From the NCBI RefSeq assembly GCF_020564565.1, contig NZ_JAJCTD010000002.1:372001-436000 (forward strand): a stretch of 64,000 nt of DNA, in the 5' to 3' direction. The position numbers were made by a program, and so were the translations under genes. This stretch comes from Rhodobacter sp. Har01 (GTDB lineage Bacteria > Pseudomonadota > Alphaproteobacteria > Rhodobacterales > Rhodobacteraceae). The notes under the pieces are model-generated. The model was not told where the DNA came from, searched no databases, and saw only the letters and a list, made by a program, of their open reading frames with translations. Below, in pieces: positions 1 to 9,279 of this stretch (positions within the stretch are counted from its first letter, which is position 1; each line of letters opens with the position of its first letter).

Positions 1-317
1 AGTTTGTGGGTGCGGCCCCGCAACGCGGTCAGCTGGGCGCGGGCCTCGTCGAGGCTTTCGGGCTTGGCATAAACCCGGCCCTTCTGCTCAAGGATCTGGT
101 CGCAGCCCAGCACCAGACCTTCGGGAAACCGCTCGGCCACCTTGCGCGCCTTCATCTCGGCCAGCGCATCGGCGATGTCGCGCGGACTGGCATCTTCGGC
201 CAGCAGCGCCTGGCGGGCCTGCTCTTCATCGATGCGGGCCGGGTGGGTGGTCACGTCCAGCCCCGCCGCACGCAACAGCGCGGCGCGGGTTTCGGACGCC
301 GAGGCGAGGATCAGCAT
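1..317 (-). CDS. maf: Maf-family nucleotide pyrophosphatase (partial, N-terminal part)
   Basis: Maf proteins hydrolyse modified or non-standard nucleoside triphosphates and are linked to septum formation. Only about 105 of roughly 195 residues are visible because the gene runs off the left edge. The N-terminus [11 protein letters not shown] resembles the family's LASxSPRR signature, and [16 protein letters not shown] (residues 71-86) holds the conserved Asp-Gln and Lys-Pro. ATG at 317 is the natural start. The gene points away from hemJ across a 462-base gap that holds the candidate replication origin. The substrate subfamily cannot be set from this fragment. Confidence 0.88.
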   Translation of the reverse strand, partial: MLILASASETRAALLRAAGLDVTTHPARIDEEQARQALLAEDASPRDIADALAEMKARKVAERFPEGLVLGCDQILEQKGRVYAKPESLDEARAQLTALRGRTHK

Positions 318-779
318 GGGCTTCCCTGGGGGTATTTCCGCGGGTGACTCCGGGGTGCGACTCTGGGGCGCGTCTCTGTGGATAGTCTCGTTACGTTCCG
401 CAGGCCGCAATGCGGGACAAGCGGCCAGACGGGCGGCAAGGATCGGCAGGCTGGGGACAGCTGTCAAGCGCCAGGGAACTTGTCCCGATGGGGATGCGGT
501 TATCCCGGGGCTGGGGAAAAGCCGGCGCCACGGGCCGTCCGCAGCCGCATCCTGTGGAAAACGAATCTGCCGCGCCGCTTTCAACCCCTTGATCCGAAAA
601 TACAAATTTCCAGTCTGCCGCCCGGGCGCAAGGTTTTCCCGAAACGGTCCACAGCCGCGGGGCCTTGGGGCAAGATGCGGCGAATGGCCGGGTATCCCGT
701 TGTCCCCAGCCCCAACATCATCATTCACTTTCTATAAATCTTCTTGTTAAAGAAGGCCCGGACATAAGGGGCGGGCAGG
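318..779. other. Candidate chromosomal replication origin (oriC) in the maf-hemJ gap
   Basis: This 462-base gap has no convincing gene. It holds two 9-mers one mismatch from the DnaA box TTATCCACA, read on the minus strand: CTATCCACA (377-385) and TTTTCCACA (553-561). Weaker two-mismatch boxes are TTTTCCCCA (minus strand, 512-520) and TTGTCCCCA (plus strand, 700-708). Three GANTC sites, the CcrM methylation motif, lie at 346-350, 359-363 and 563-567. The hemJ-proximal end (about 712-759) is clearly AT-rich in an otherwise GC-rich region and could be the unwinding element. In other alphaproteobacteria oriC lies near hemE, maf, rho and parAB, which fits. Promoters for maf and hemJ must also lie here. 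This is inference from motifs and context; no skew was computed. Confidence 0.55.
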
Positions 780-1229
780 ATGGGCGACTATCTGACAGAC
801 TGGTACTTCGTGAACCGGTCGATGCACATCATCTCGGTCATGGCCTGGATGGCGGGGCTGTTCTACCTGCCGCGCCTGTTTGTCTACCATGTCGAAGAGG
901 TGGGCTCGGGCAACCCGACCGACCGGCTGTTCCAGACCATGGAGCGGCGGTTGATCAAGGCGATCATGAACCCCGCCGCGATCTCGACCTGGGTGTTCGG
1001 CCTGTGCCTGGTGTTCACCCCCGGCATCGTCGACTGGGGGTCGTACTGGCCCTGGTTCAAGGCCTTCTGCGTGCTGGTGATGACCTGGTTCCACTTCTGG
1101 TGCGACTGGCGCCGCAAGGAATTTGCCGCCGGCACCAACCGCCTGACCGGCCGCGCCTTCCGGGCGATGAACGAATTGCCGACGGTGCTGATGTTCGTCA
1201 TCGTCTTCGCGGTGATCCTCAAGTTCTGA
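780..1229 (+). CDS. hemJ: Protoporphyrinogen IX oxidase HemJ
   Basis: HemJ is an inner-membrane enzyme that oxidises protoporphyrinogen IX to protoporphyrin IX, the penultimate step of haem synthesis; it replaces HemG/HemY in most alphaproteobacteria. The 149-residue protein has the usual length and about four hydrophobic segments (near residues 14-36, 60-85, 90-110 and 127-148). His16, in [20 protein letters not shown], is the family's conserved haem-ligand candidate; the aromatic FHFWCDW segment is also typical. It is the first gene right of the proposed origin and precedes rho. The final enzyme of the pathway, hemH, is also in this window but far away. Confidence 0.93.
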   Translation: MGDYLTDWYFVNRSMHIISVMAWMAGLFYLPRLFVYHVEEVGSGNPTDRLFQTMERRLIKAIMNPAAISTWVFGLCLVFTPGIVDWGSYWPWFKAFCVLVMTWFHFWCDWRRKEFAAGTNRLTGRAFRAMNELPTVLMFVIVFAVILKF

Positions 1230-1233
1230 TTTG

Positions 1234-1262
1234 TTGACTTCCGGCCGCTTCCGGCGTATCGC
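1234..1262 (+). promoter_or_regulatory. Putative sigma-70 promoter of rho
   Basis: TTGACT (1234-1239) and TATCGC (1257-1262) are separated by 17 bases, directly after the hemJ stop codon and about 85 bases before the rho start. The match to the -35 and -10 consensus is good at -35 and partial at -10. It implies a rho leader of roughly 80 nucleotides. This is inferred from sequence only. Confidence 0.5.
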
Positions 1263-1347
1263 CGCGGTTGCAGGGCCGTCCGGCCCATGCGCCCCCCTGC
1301 CTGTCCGACGTGCGGCCCCTGTCCGATGGGGCCCGTGGAGCATTCCC

Positions 1348-2616
1348 ATGACCGACCGCCTGAACCTCTCCGACCTCAAGGCCAAGACCCCGGCCGACCT
1401 TCTGGCTATGGCCGAGGAGTGGGAGATCGAGAACGCCCCTGCCATGCGCAAGGGCGAGATGATGTTCCAGATCCTCCGCGAACACGCCGAGGAAGGGTTC
1501 GAGATCGGCGGCGACGGCGTGCTTGAGGTGCTGCAGGACGGCTTCGGTTTCCTGCGCAGCCCCGGCGCCAACTACCTGCCCGGCCCCGACGACATCTACG
1601 TCGGCCCCGAGATCCTTCGCGTCTTCTCGTTGCGGACGGGGGATACCATCGAGGGCGTCATCAAGGCCCCGCAGGAGAACGAGCGCTATTTCAGCCTGAC
1701 CAAGGTCACCCGGATCAACTTCGATGACCCGGAAAAGGCCAAGCACAAGGTGCTGTTCGACAACCTCACGCCGCTCTACCCCGAAGAGCGGCTGAAGATG
1801 GAAATCGAAGATCCCACCATCAAGGACCGCTCGGCCCGGATCATCGACCTGGTGGCCCCCATCGGCAAAGGCCAGCGCGCCCTGATCGTCGCCCCACCGC
1901 GCACCGGCAAGACGGTTCTCTTGCAGAACATCGCCCGCTCGGTCGCCGCGAACCACCCGGAATGCTACCTGATCGTGCTGCTGATCGACGAACGCCCCGA
2001 GGAAGTCACCGACATGCAGCGCTCGGTGAAGGGCGAGGTGATCTCCTCGACCTTCGACGAACCCGCCACCCGCCACGTCGCCGTGGCCGAGATGGTGATC
2101 GAAAAGGCCAAGCGTCTGGTGGAACACAAGCGCGACGTGGTGATCCTGCTCGACAGCATCACCCGCCTGGGCCGCGCCTACAACACCGTTGTGCCGTCCT
2201 CGGGCAAGGTGCTGACCGGCGGCGTCGATGCCAACGCCCTGCAACGCCCGAAACGCTTTTTCGGCGCCGCAAGGAACATCGAGGAAGGCGGCTCGCTGAC
2301 CATCATCGCCACCGCGCTGATCGACACCGGCAGCCGGATGGACGAGGTGATCTTCGAAGAATTCAAGGGCACCGGGAACAGCGAGTTGGTGCTCGACCGC
2401 AAGGTCGCCGACAAGCGCGTCTTCCCGGCGATGGACATCCTCAAGTCCGGCACCCGGAAAGAGGAACTGCTGGTCGACAAGGGCGATCTGCAAAAGACCT
2501 ATGTCCTGCGCCGCATCCTGAACCCGATGGGCACCACCGACGCCATCGAGTTCCTGTTGGCAAAGCTGAAGCAGACCAAGTCCAACAGCGACTTCTTCGA
2601 TTCGATGAACAGCTAG
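1348..2616 (+). CDS. rho: Transcription termination factor Rho
   Basis: Rho is a hexameric RNA-dependent ATPase that loads on untranslated RNA and ends transcription. The 422-residue protein is full length. It has the N-terminal helical region (residues 1-45), the cold-shock-like RNA-binding domain with DGFGFLRSP near residue 63, the Walker A motif APPRTGKT (182-189) and the downstream Q- and R-loop regions of a RecA-type ATPase. I chose ATG at 1348 because [19 protein letters not shown] matches the family N-terminus; the longer open frame upstream reads through the leader. The order rho-mnmE-mnmG-rsmG-parAB is a classic alphaproteobacterial arrangement. Confidence 0.97.
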   Translation: MTDRLNLSDLKAKTPADLLAMAEEWEIENAPAMRKGEMMFQILREHAEEGFEIGGDGVLEVLQDGFGFLRSPGANYLPGPDDIYVGPEILRVFSLRTGDTIEGVIKAPQENERYFSLTKVTRINFDDPEKAKHKVLFDNLTPLYPEERLKMEIEDPTIKDRSARIIDLVAPIGKGQRALIVAPPRTGKTVLLQNIARSVAANHPECYLIVLLIDERPEEVTDMQRSVKGEVISSTFDEPATRHVAVAEMVIEKAKRLVEHKRDVVILLDSITRLGRAYNTVVPSSGKVLTGGVDANALQRPKRFFGAARNIEEGGSLTIIATALIDTGSRMDEVIFEEFKGTGNSELVLDRKVADKRVFPAMDILKSGTRKEELLVDKGDLQKTYVLRRILNPMGTTDAIEFLLAKLKQTKSNSDFFDSMNS

Positions 2617-2631
2617 GGCAGCCTTGGCCCG

Positions 2632-3906
2632 ATGGACACGATCTACGCCACCGCCACCGCGCGGGGCCGGGCCGGCCTTGCGGTCCTGCGGGTTTCCGGC
2701 CCGCAGGCCCATGCCGTCTGCGCCGCGCTCTGCGGCAACGTGCCCCCGCTGCGCCGCGCCTCCTTGCGCAACATCCTGTGGGGTGGTGAGGTGCTTGATC
2801 AATCCCTTGTGGTCACCTTCGCCGAAAACGCCAGCTTCACCGGCGAACCCGTGGTCGAATTCCACATCCACGGCGGGCTGGCCGTCAGCGCCGCCGTGCT
2901 GCGCGCCATCGGGGAAACCGGTCTTGCAAGGCTTGCCGAACCCGGCGAGTTCACCCGCCGCGCGCTGGAGAACGGCGTTCTTGACCTGACCCAGGTCGAA
3001 GGCCTCGCCGACCTGATCGACGCCGAGACCGAGGCCCAGCGCCGCCAGGCCGTCCGCGTCCTGACCGGCGCCATCGGTGCGCGTGTGGAAGGCTGGCGCG
3101 CGCGGCTGGTCCGTGCTGCCGCCTTGCTGGAAGCCACCATCGACTTCGCCGACGAAGACGTTCCCGTCGACGTCACGCCCGAAGTGCGCGCGCTTCTCTC
3201 GGGCCTTGCCGCCGAGTTGGAAGCCGAATCCCTTGCCACGGCCAAATCCGAACGCATCCGAGACGGCTTCGAAGTCGCCATCGTGGGCGAGCCGAACGCT
3301 GGAAAGTCCACTCTTCTCAACCGCTTGGCTGGACGTGACGCTGCCATCACCTCGGAAATCGCCGGCACCACCCGCGATGTGATCGAGGTGCGGATGGATC
3401 TGGACGGCCAGGCCGTCACCCTGCTGGATACCGCCGGCCTGCGCGACAGTGCCGACCCGCTGGAGCGCGAAGGCATCCGCCGCGCGGTAGACCGCGCCGA
3501 AGCCGCCGACCTGCGCATCTTTCTGGGGCCGACGCAGATGCTGGCCCCGCGCGACGGCGATCTGGTGGTGCAGCCCAAGGCCGACCTGTGCGCCACCCAG
3601 GGCCTTGCCGTCTCTGGCAAGACGGGCGCGGGCGTCGATGCCCTTCTTGCCGGAGTGACGCGACGGCTCTCGGAAAAGGTGGCCGGGGCTGGTATCCTTG
3701 TGCGTGAACGGCACCGGCTGGCGCTGGACCAGGGGCTTGCGGCGATTCGGGCGGTGCTGGTCCTGTTGGACCGGCCAGACATGCCGCCCGAGATCGCCGC
3801 CGAGGACTTGCGGCGGGCGATCCGGGCCCTTGATGCGCTGGTGGGCCGGGTGGACGTGGAAGACCTGCTGGGCGAAATCTTCGCCAGCTTCTGCATCGGG
3901 AAGTAG
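2632..3906 (+). CDS. mnmE: tRNA modification GTPase MnmE (TrmE)
   Basis: MnmE works with MnmG to install the carboxymethylaminomethyl group on wobble uridine 34 of certain tRNAs. The 424-residue protein has the N-terminal formyl-THF-binding domain (about 1-115), a helical domain split around a G domain with P-loop GEPNAGKST (219-227), IAGTTRD switch and DTAGLR (G3), and the C-terminal Cys-Ile-Gly-Lys active-site tail. One oddity is that the G4 position, normally NKxD, reads QPKADL (314-319), with Pro in place of the guanine-contacting Asn. It lies 15 bases after rho and 2 bases before mnmG, its functional partner. Confidence 0.95.
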   Translation: MDTIYATATARGRAGLAVLRVSGPQAHAVCAALCGNVPPLRRASLRNILWGGEVLDQSLVVTFAENASFTGEPVVEFHIHGGLAVSAAVLRAIGETGLARLAEPGEFTRRALENGVLDLTQVEGLADLIDAETEAQRRQAVRVLTGAIGARVEGWRARLVRAAALLEATIDFADEDVPVDVTPEVRALLSGLAAELEAESLATAKSERIRDGFEVAIVGEPNAGKSTLLNRLAGRDAAITSEIAGTTRDVIEVRMDLDGQAVTLLDTAGLRDSADPLEREGIRRAVDRAEAADLRIFLGPTQMLAPRDGDLVVQPKADLCATQGLAVSGKTGAGVDALLAGVTRRLSEKVAGAGILVRERHRLALDQGLAAIRAVLVLLDRPDMPPEIAAEDLRRAIRALDALVGRVDVEDLLGEIFASFCIGK

Positions 3907-3908
3907 GG

Positions 3909-5777
3909 ATGTTTCACGTGAAACAGTTCGACGTGCTGGTGGTCGGCGGCGGCCATGCCGGGGCAGACGCGGCGGCCGCGGCCGCCCGGATGGGCGCGAC
4001 GACGGCTCTGGTCACGATGCGGGCCGAGACCATTGGCGTGATGTCCTGCAACCCGGCCATCGGTGGGTTGGGCAAGGGCCATTTGGTGCGCGAGGTTGAT
4101 GCGCTGGACGGGATCATGGGCCGGGCGGGGGATCGCGCCGGCATCCAGTACCGCTTGCTGAACCGCCGCAAAGGGCCCGCCGTGCAAGGGCCGCGCACCC
4201 AGGCCGACCGCAAGCTCTACCGCCAGGCCGTTCAGGCGCTGCTGGCCGAAGAACCGCTGCTGACCGTGATCGAAGGCGAGGCGGCGGAACTGCTGGTCGA
4301 GGCCGGGCGCTGCATCGGCCTGCGGCTTGCCGATGGGTCCGACTTGCGGGCGCGGGCGGTGGTGCTGACGACCGGCACCTTCCTGAACGGTATCATCCAT
4401 ATCGGCGACCAAAGCCGCTCGGGCGGCCGCGTGGGCGATGCGGCCGCAGTCCGGCTGGGCGATCAGCTGCGCGGCCTTGGCCTAGTGACCGGCCGGCTGA
4501 AAACCGGCACGCCGCCCCGGCTGGATGGGCGAACCATCGACTGGGCGCGGCTTGACATGCAGCCGGCCGACGATCAGCCGGTAATGCTCAGCTTCGTGAA
4601 CACGGCGCCGCTGGTGCGGCAAATCTCTTGCGGCATCACCCACACCTCCGAGGCGACGCACGACATCATCCGCGCCAACCTGGGCCGCAGCGCCATGTAC
4701 GGCGGCCATATCGAGGGCGTCGGCCCGCGTTACTGCCCGTCGATCGAAGACAAGGTCGTGCGCTTTGCCGACAAGACCAGCCATCAGGTGTTCCTGGAAC
4801 CCGAAGGGCTGGACGACGACACGGTCTATCCGAACGGCATCTCCTCCAGCCTGCCGGCCCAGGTGCAAGAGGCCTATGTCCGCACGATTGCCGGGCTGGA
4901 ACGCGCGGTGATCACCCAGGCCGGCTATGCCATCGAATACGACTACCTTGATCCGCGCGGTCTGCGGCCGACGCTGGAAAGCAAGGCGATGTCGGGCCTT
5001 TGGCTGGCGGGGCAGATCAACGGCACCACCGGCTATGAAGAGGCTGCCGCGCAGGGGCTGGTGGCTGGCCTGAACGCCGCACAATCTGCGGCCGGAAAGG
5101 ACGCGGTCACGTTCTCCCGCACTGACAGCTACATCGGCGTGATGATCGACGACCTTGTGTCGCGCGGGGTGACCGAACCCTACCGCGTGTTCACCTCGCG
5201 CGCCGAATACCGCCTAAGCCTGCGCGCCGACAACGCCGACCAGCGCCTGACGCCGCTTGGCCTGCGGCTGGGCTGTGTGCGGGAAGGCCGGGCACGGGCC
5301 TTTGGCGACAAGATCGAAGCGCTCGATCGCGTTATCGGCGCCCTGAAGTCCCGCGCGTTCACCCCCAAGGAACTGGCCGGGGCCGGGGTTCTGGTCAGCC
5401 AGGACGGCGCTCGCCGCTCGGGTTTCGACGTGATGGCGCTGCCGGACTATGACCCGGCGCAGCTTGATGCGCTGATGCCCGACCTGGCCGACCACCCGCC
5501 CGAAGCGCGGGTTCAGGCGGGGATCGAGGCGCTTTATGCCCAGTACGCCGACCGTCAGGCCGCGGACGCCGAGGAGTTGCGGCGCCATGAGGGCACGGCG
5601 ATTCCGGCTGGCTTCGATTATGCCGCGCTGCCCGGTCTGTCGCATGAACTGAAGGGCAAGCTGGTCCGCGCGCGTCCCGAAACGCTGCATCAGGCCCGGC
5701 AGATCGAGGGGATGACCCCCGCCGCGCTGACCTTGCTGATCGCCAGCCTGAAGAAACCTGCGAAGCGGGCGGTCTAG
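3909..5777 (+). CDS. mnmG: tRNA uridine-5-carboxymethylaminomethyl modification enzyme MnmG (GidA)
   Basis: MnmG is the FAD- and NADH-dependent partner of MnmE in modifying tRNA wobble uridine. The 622-residue protein has the FAD-binding dinucleotide fold GGGHAG at residues 13-18, Cys47 in MSCNPAIGG, the YCPSIEDK motif and the C-terminal MnmE-binding helical region; the length is typical. The first six codons (Met-Phe-His-Val-Lys-Gln) are built on a perfect parS palindrome at 3910-3925, so the N-terminal peptide is constrained by chromosome segregation as well as by protein function. Start ATG 3909 is two bases past the mnmE stop; rsmG begins immediately after its stop. Confidence 0.97.
   Translation: MFHVKQFDVLVVGGGHAGADAAAAAARMGATTALVTMRAETIGVMSCNPAIGGLGKGHLVREVDALDGIMGRAGDRAGIQYRLLNRRKGPAVQGPRTQADRKLYRQAVQALLAEEPLLTVIEGEAAELLVEAGRCIGLRLADGSDLRARAVVLTTGTFLNGIIHIGDQSRSGGRVGDAAAVRLGDQLRGLGLVTGRLKTGTPPRLDGRTIDWARLDMQPADDQPVMLSFVNTAPLVRQISCGITHTSEATHDIIRANLGRSAMYGGHIEGVGPRYCPSIEDKVVRFADKTSHQVFLEPEGLDDDTVYPNGISSSLPAQVQEAYVRTIAGLERAVITQAGYAIEYDYLDPRGLRPTLESKAMSGLWLAGQINGTTGYEEAAAQGLVAGLNAAQSAAGKDAVTFSRTDSYIGVMIDDLVSRGVTEPYRVFTSRAEYRLSLRADNADQRLTPLGLRLGCVREGRARAFGDKIEALDRVIGALKSRAFTPKELAGAGVLVSQDGARRSGFDVMALPDYDPAQLDALMPDLADHPPEARVQAGIEALYAQYADRQAADAEELRRHEGTAIPAGFDYAALPGLSHELKGKLVRARPETLHQARQIEGMTPAALTLLIASLKKPAKRAV
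3910..3925. promoter_or_regulatory. parS centromere site (perfect 16-base palindrome)
   Basis: TGTTTCACGTGAAACA is an exact match to the bacterial parS consensus TGTTNCACGTGAAACA and is fully palindromic. ParB, encoded 3.3 kb downstream, is expected to nucleate here. The site overlaps bases 2-17 of the mnmG coding sequence. An identical copy is at 9263-9278. Confidence 0.93.
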
Positions 5778-6398
5778 GTGGATCAGGCGCTGTGGAACTC
5801 CCTGGGCGTCGGCCAGGACGGCCTGGACAAGCTGCACGCCTTCGCGGCGTTGGTGCAGAAGTGGACGGTGCGAATCAATCTGGTGGCCCGGTCCACCCTG
5901 CCGGACCTCTGGGCGCGGCATATCGAGGATTCGGCGCGCCTTTGCCTTTGCGCCCCGCAATCCCCAAAGGTTTGGGCCGATTTCGGTGCCGGCGGCGGCT
6001 ATCCCGGCATCGTGGTCGCCACAGTGCTGCAGGCGCGGGGGGCCGCAACGCGGGTGATTCTGGTCGAATCAGATCAGCGCAAGGCCGCCTTCCTGCGCGA
6101 AGCCGCGCGCACCCTGCATTTGCCGGTCGAAGTGCACACGGAGCGCGCCGAAACCCTGCCGCCCTTGACCGCCGATGTGGTTTCCGCCCGCGCCCTCACG
6201 GCGCTTGACGGCCTTTGCGGCCTTGCGCAGCGCCATCTGGCGCCGCAGGGCGTGGCGATCTTCCCGAAAGGCGAGACCTACGCGGAGGAAATCACCGAGG
6301 CCCGGAAAAACTGGCGCTTCGATCTGGAGACGGTCATCGATCCGCGCCATAAGGGGGCCATCCTTTGCCTGAGGAACATCACCCGTGCCCTCCACTGA
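5778..6398 (+). CDS. rsmG: 16S rRNA (guanine527-N7)-methyltransferase RsmG (GidB)
   Basis: RsmG uses S-adenosylmethionine to methylate N7 of G527 in 16S rRNA; loss gives low-level streptomycin resistance in several bacteria. The 206-residue protein has the GidB hallmarks: the RINLVA-x-ST-x2[10 protein letters not shown] block (residues 32-54), the SAM motif [10 protein letters not shown] (about 69-78), an acidic motif II ([14 protein letters not shown]) and FPKGE near the C-terminus. It starts with GTG directly after the mnmG stop codon and overlaps parA by 14 bases, so the mnmE-mnmG-rsmG-parA-parB set is very probably one operon. Confidence 0.95.
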   Translation: MDQALWNSLGVGQDGLDKLHAFAALVQKWTVRINLVARSTLPDLWARHIEDSARLCLCAPQSPKVWADFGAGGGYPGIVVATVLQARGAATRVILVESDQRKAAFLREAARTLHLPVEVHTERAETLPPLTADVVSARALTALDGLCGLAQRHLAPQGVAIFPKGETYAEEITEARKNWRFDLETVIDPRHKGAILCLRNITRALH

Positions 6399-7200
6399 CC
6401 CGCTTCCGATGCCCGATCCGACGCCTGCGCATGTGATCGCCATCGCCAACCAGAAGGGCGGGGTCGGCAAGACCACGACGGCGATCAACCTGGCCGCGGC
6501 GCTGGCGGAAAAGGGCTTTCGCGTGCTGCTGGTGGACCTTGATCCGCAGGGCAACGCCTCAACCGGCCTGGGCGTCACGCCCAAGGACCGCAAGCACACC
6601 ACCTATGATCTGCTGGTGGCCGATGGCGTGCCGGATGAGATCATCCGCAAGACGCGGGTGGCGGGCCTGTGGCTCAGCCCGGCGAACTCGGACCTGGCCT
6701 CTGCCGATATCGACCTGGTTTCAAACGAAAAACGCAGCTTCCTCTTGCACGATGCGCTGCGCCACCCGCAGATCGAGGCGATGGGCTTCGACGTCATCTT
6801 GATCGACTGCCCGCCCTCGCTCAGCCTGCTGACGGTGAACGCGCTGGTCGCGGCGCATGCCGTGCTGGTGCCTCTGCAAGCTGAATTCTTCGCGCTTGAG
6901 GGACTGTCGCAGCTGCTGCTGACGGTGCGCGACGTCCGCCGCTCGGCCAATCCGGCGCTGCGAATCGAAGGCGTGGTGCTGACCATGTATGACCGCCGCA
7001 ACAACCTGGCCCAGCAGGTCGAAACCGATGCGCGCGAAAACCTGGGCGAGATGGTGTTCCGCACGGTCATTCCGCGCAACGTCCGGCTGTCCGAGGCGCC
7101 GTCCTTTGCGATGCCTGTCACCGAATACGATTCGGCCTCGAAAGGGGCCGAGGCCTATCGGGCGCTGGCCGAGGAAATTGCCGCGAAACTGCGGCGTTAG
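6385..7200 (+). CDS. parA: Chromosome partitioning ATPase ParA (Soj family)
   Basis: ParA is a deviant Walker ATPase that forms nucleoid-bound dimers and moves ParB-parS complexes during origin segregation. The 271-residue protein has the deviant Walker A KGGVGKTT with the signature lysine (near residues 24-31), the [11 protein letters not shown] motif and the Walker B region [11 protein letters not shown] at 6385 is used; an in-frame ATG at 6409 would remove eight residues and is also possible. The overlap with rsmG suggests translational coupling. parB follows after 18 bases and the parS sites lie within 3 kb on either side. Confidence 0.95.
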   Translation: MPSTDPLPMPDPTPAHVIAIANQKGGVGKTTTAINLAAALAEKGFRVLLVDLDPQGNASTGLGVTPKDRKHTTYDLLVADGVPDEIIRKTRVAGLWLSPANSDLASADIDLVSNEKRSFLLHDALRHPQIEAMGFDVILIDCPPSLSLLTVNALVAAHAVLVPLQAEFFALEGLSQLLLTVRDVRRSANPALRIEGVVLTMYDRRNNLAQQVETDARENLGEMVFRTVIPRNVRLSEAPSFAMPVTEYDSASKGAEAYRALAEEIAAKLRR

Positions 7201-7218
7201 AGACGAAAAGAGGCAGGA

Positions 7219-8094
7219 ATGGAACCGAGGAAAGGGCTTGGCCGCGGGCTTTCGGCGCTGATGTCGGATGTGAACCTGCGGCCCGAAAGCGAAGGCCCGC
7301 GCCGGGCCGACACCCGCCTGCCGGTCGCCAGCCTGCGGCCGAATCCCTTGCAGCCGCGCAAGGATTTCGACCCCGCCGCGCTTGAGGCACTGGCCGATTC
7401 GCTGCGGCAGAAGGGGGTGATCCAGCCCCTGGTGGTGCGGCCCGTGGGCGATTCGTTTGAAATCGTCGCCGGCGAACGCCGCTGGCGTGCGGCCCAGATC
7501 GCCCAGTTGCACGAGGTGCCGGTGGTCATTCGCGACCTTGACGACACCGAAGTGCTGGAAGTCGCGATCATCGAGAACATCCAGCGCGAGGATTTGAACG
7601 CCATCGAAGAGGCGCTGGGTATCCGGGCGCTGGTTGACCGCTTTGGTCACACCCAGGAAAAGATCGCAGAGGCGCTGTCGAAAAGCCGCAGCCACATTGC
7701 CAACCTGTTGCGGTTGCTGAACCTTCCCGACGAGGTGCAGGGTCTGGTCCGGTCTGGCAGGATCAGCGCCGGCCACGCCCGGGCCCTGATCGGCACGCCC
7801 GACCCGGTGGCGCTGGCCCGCCGGGTGGCCGCGCAGGGGCTGTCGGTGCGTGAGACGGAAAGGCTGGTCCGTCAGGCCTCCGAGACGACGAAACCCACGC
7901 GCGACCGGGCCGATTCGTCCAAGGATGCCGATACACGGGCGCTTGAGGGCGATCTTTCCGCGCATCTGGGCCTGTCGGTGAAGATCGACCACCGCGGCGA
8001 GGGCGGGACGGTGACGATTTCCTATCGCTCGCTGGAGGACCTTGACCGCCTTTGCAGCCTGTTGTCGCAGGCGCCGGGCGGCCTGGCCGACTGA
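7219..8094 (+). CDS. parB: Chromosome partitioning protein ParB (Spo0J family)
   Basis: ParB is a CTP-dependent DNA clamp that loads at parS and spreads to neighbouring DNA. The 291-residue protein begins with the family signature RKGLGRGLSALM, then the CTP-binding region with GERRWRAA (near residues 91-98), a helix-turn-helix for parS recognition around EKIAEALSKSRSHIANLLRLL, and a C-terminal dimerisation domain. Its targets are visible in the window at 3910-3925 and 9263-9278. It is the last plus-strand gene before the convergent hemW gene. Confidence 0.96.
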   Translation: MEPRKGLGRGLSALMSDVNLRPESEGPRRADTRLPVASLRPNPLQPRKDFDPAALEALADSLRQKGVIQPLVVRPVGDSFEIVAGERRWRAAQIAQLHEVPVVIRDLDDTEVLEVAIIENIQREDLNAIEEALGIRALVDRFGHTQEKIAEALSKSRSHIANLLRLLNLPDEVQGLVRSGRISAGHARALIGTPDPVALARRVAAQGLSVRETERLVRQASETTKPTRDRADSSKDADTRALEGDLSAHLGLSVKIDHRGEGGTVTISYRSLEDLDRLCSLLSQAPGGLAD

Positions 8095-8109
8095 GTCGGG
8101 CCGGTTGGC

Positions 8110-9279
8110 TCAGGCCGACAGGTCCAGCACCAGGCGGTTCAGCAGCAGCCGCCCGGCGTCTGTGGTGCAAAGCCGGTCGCCGTCACGCCGCAACAGGCCC
8201 GCCGCAAGGCCCGCTTCCAGCGCCCCGGGGTTCAGATCGCTGCCGGAAAGTGCCTGATAACGGCCGATCTCCGTGCCCTCGGCCAGGCGCAGCGACATCA
8301 TAAGGTATTCATCGGCCTGATCGACCGGCTGCAGCACTTCTCGCGGCTGCTCGCCGGTGCCGGTTTCGCGAACGGCGCGCAGCCAGGCCTCGGGGGTGCG
8401 CAGCGTGCTGGTGGCGAACCGGGTGCCGTCCAGCGTCAACCGGCCATGCGCGCCGGGGCCGATGCCCAGATAGTCGCCCATCCGCCAGTACACCAGATTG
8501 TGGCGCGATTCCGCGCCTTCCGCCGCGTAGTTCGATACCTCATAGGCCGAAAGCCCTGCGTCGCCGCAAAGCTGGCCGGTCGCCAGATACATGTCGGCCG
8601 CAAGGTCTTCGTCCGGCAAACCGGGCAGCTTTCCGGCCTTGTGAAGGGCGCCGAAGGCGGTGCCGTCCTCGATGGTCAGCTGATACAGCGACAGGTGGTC
8701 GGGGCCGCGGGCCAGAAGGCCGCGCAGTTCGGCCTGCCACGCGGCAAGCGTCTGGTCTTGCCGGGCATAGATCAGGTCGGCCGAGACGCGGGGAAAGGTG
8801 GCGCGGGCCAGATCGAAGGCGGCAAGCGCCTCATGCGCCAGGTGCTGGCGGCCCAGCCGGCGCAGGTCATCGTCACTCAGCGCTTGCAGCCCGATCGACA
8901 GCCGGTTCACCCCGGCGGCGCGATAGCCGCGAAAGCGGTCGGCCTCGACCGAGGTCGGGTTGGCCTCAAGCGTGATCTCGACATCATTCTCGAACCGCCA
9001 GTGGCGCGCGATGCGGTCGAGCACGGCGCCGACCAGGCCCGGGTCCATCAGCGACGGGGTGCCGCCGCCAAAGAACACCGATCGCAGGATGCGCCCGCCG
9101 GTCTCGGTCGCGGCGCGGTCGAGTTCGGCCAGATAGGCGGTATGCCAGTCGGTCTGGTCGATGCCGTCGCGAACGTGGCTGTTGAAGTCGCAATAGGGGC
9201 ACTTGGCCTTGCAGAACGGCCAATGCAGGTAAAGCGCAAAGCCGCCGTCCTGCCAATCGTCGTGTTTCACGTGAAACAC
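8110..9279 (-). CDS. hemW: Radical SAM family haem chaperone HemW
   Basis: HemW is a CPO-III-like radical SAM protein; in E. coli and Lactococcus it acts as a haem chaperone for respiratory enzymes rather than as coproporphyrinogen oxidase. The 389-residue protein carries the 4Fe-4S ligand motif Cys23-x3-Cys27-x2-Cys30 in HWPFCKAKCPYCDF, the GGGTPS motif, and a C-terminal HemW domain. It starts with GTG at 9279; the first codons (Met-Phe-His-Val-Lys-His) are generated by a parS palindrome. The start overlaps the rdgB stop by 13 bases, so rph-rdgB-hemW look like one operon. It is convergent with parB. Confidence 0.92.
   Translation of the reverse strand: MFHVKHDDWQDGGFALYLHWPFCKAKCPYCDFNSHVRDGIDQTDWHTAYLAELDRAATETGGRILRSVFFGGGTPSLMDPGLVGAVLDRIARHWRFENDVEITLEANPTSVEADRFRGYRAAGVNRLSIGLQALSDDDLRRLGRQHLAHEALAAFDLARATFPRVSADLIYARQDQTLAAWQAELRGLLARGPDHLSLYQLTIEDGTAFGALHKAGKLPGLPDEDLAADMYLATGQLCGDAGLSAYEVSNYAAEGAESRHNLVYWRMGDYLGIGPGAHGRLTLDGTRFATSTLRTPEAWLRAVRETGTGEQPREVLQPVDQADEYLMMSLRLAEGTEIGRYQALSGSDLNPGALEAGLAAGLLRRDGDRLCTTDAGRLLLNRLVLDLSA
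9263..9278. promoter_or_regulatory. Second parS centromere site (perfect palindrome)
   Basis: TGTTTCACGTGAAACA occurs here again, identical to the copy at 3910-3925. It overlaps both the start of hemW (bases 2-17) and the last codons and stop of rdgB (Cys-Phe-Thr-stop), so two proteins are shaped by one segregation site. With the first copy it brackets parA-parB. Confidence 0.93.

Noticed and set aside
1219..3714. Long minus-strand open frame antisense to rho and mnmE.
   Set aside because: It runs opposite two certain genes, has no recognisable domains and is rich in residues expected from the third-position GC bias of the sense genes. It is a coding shadow.
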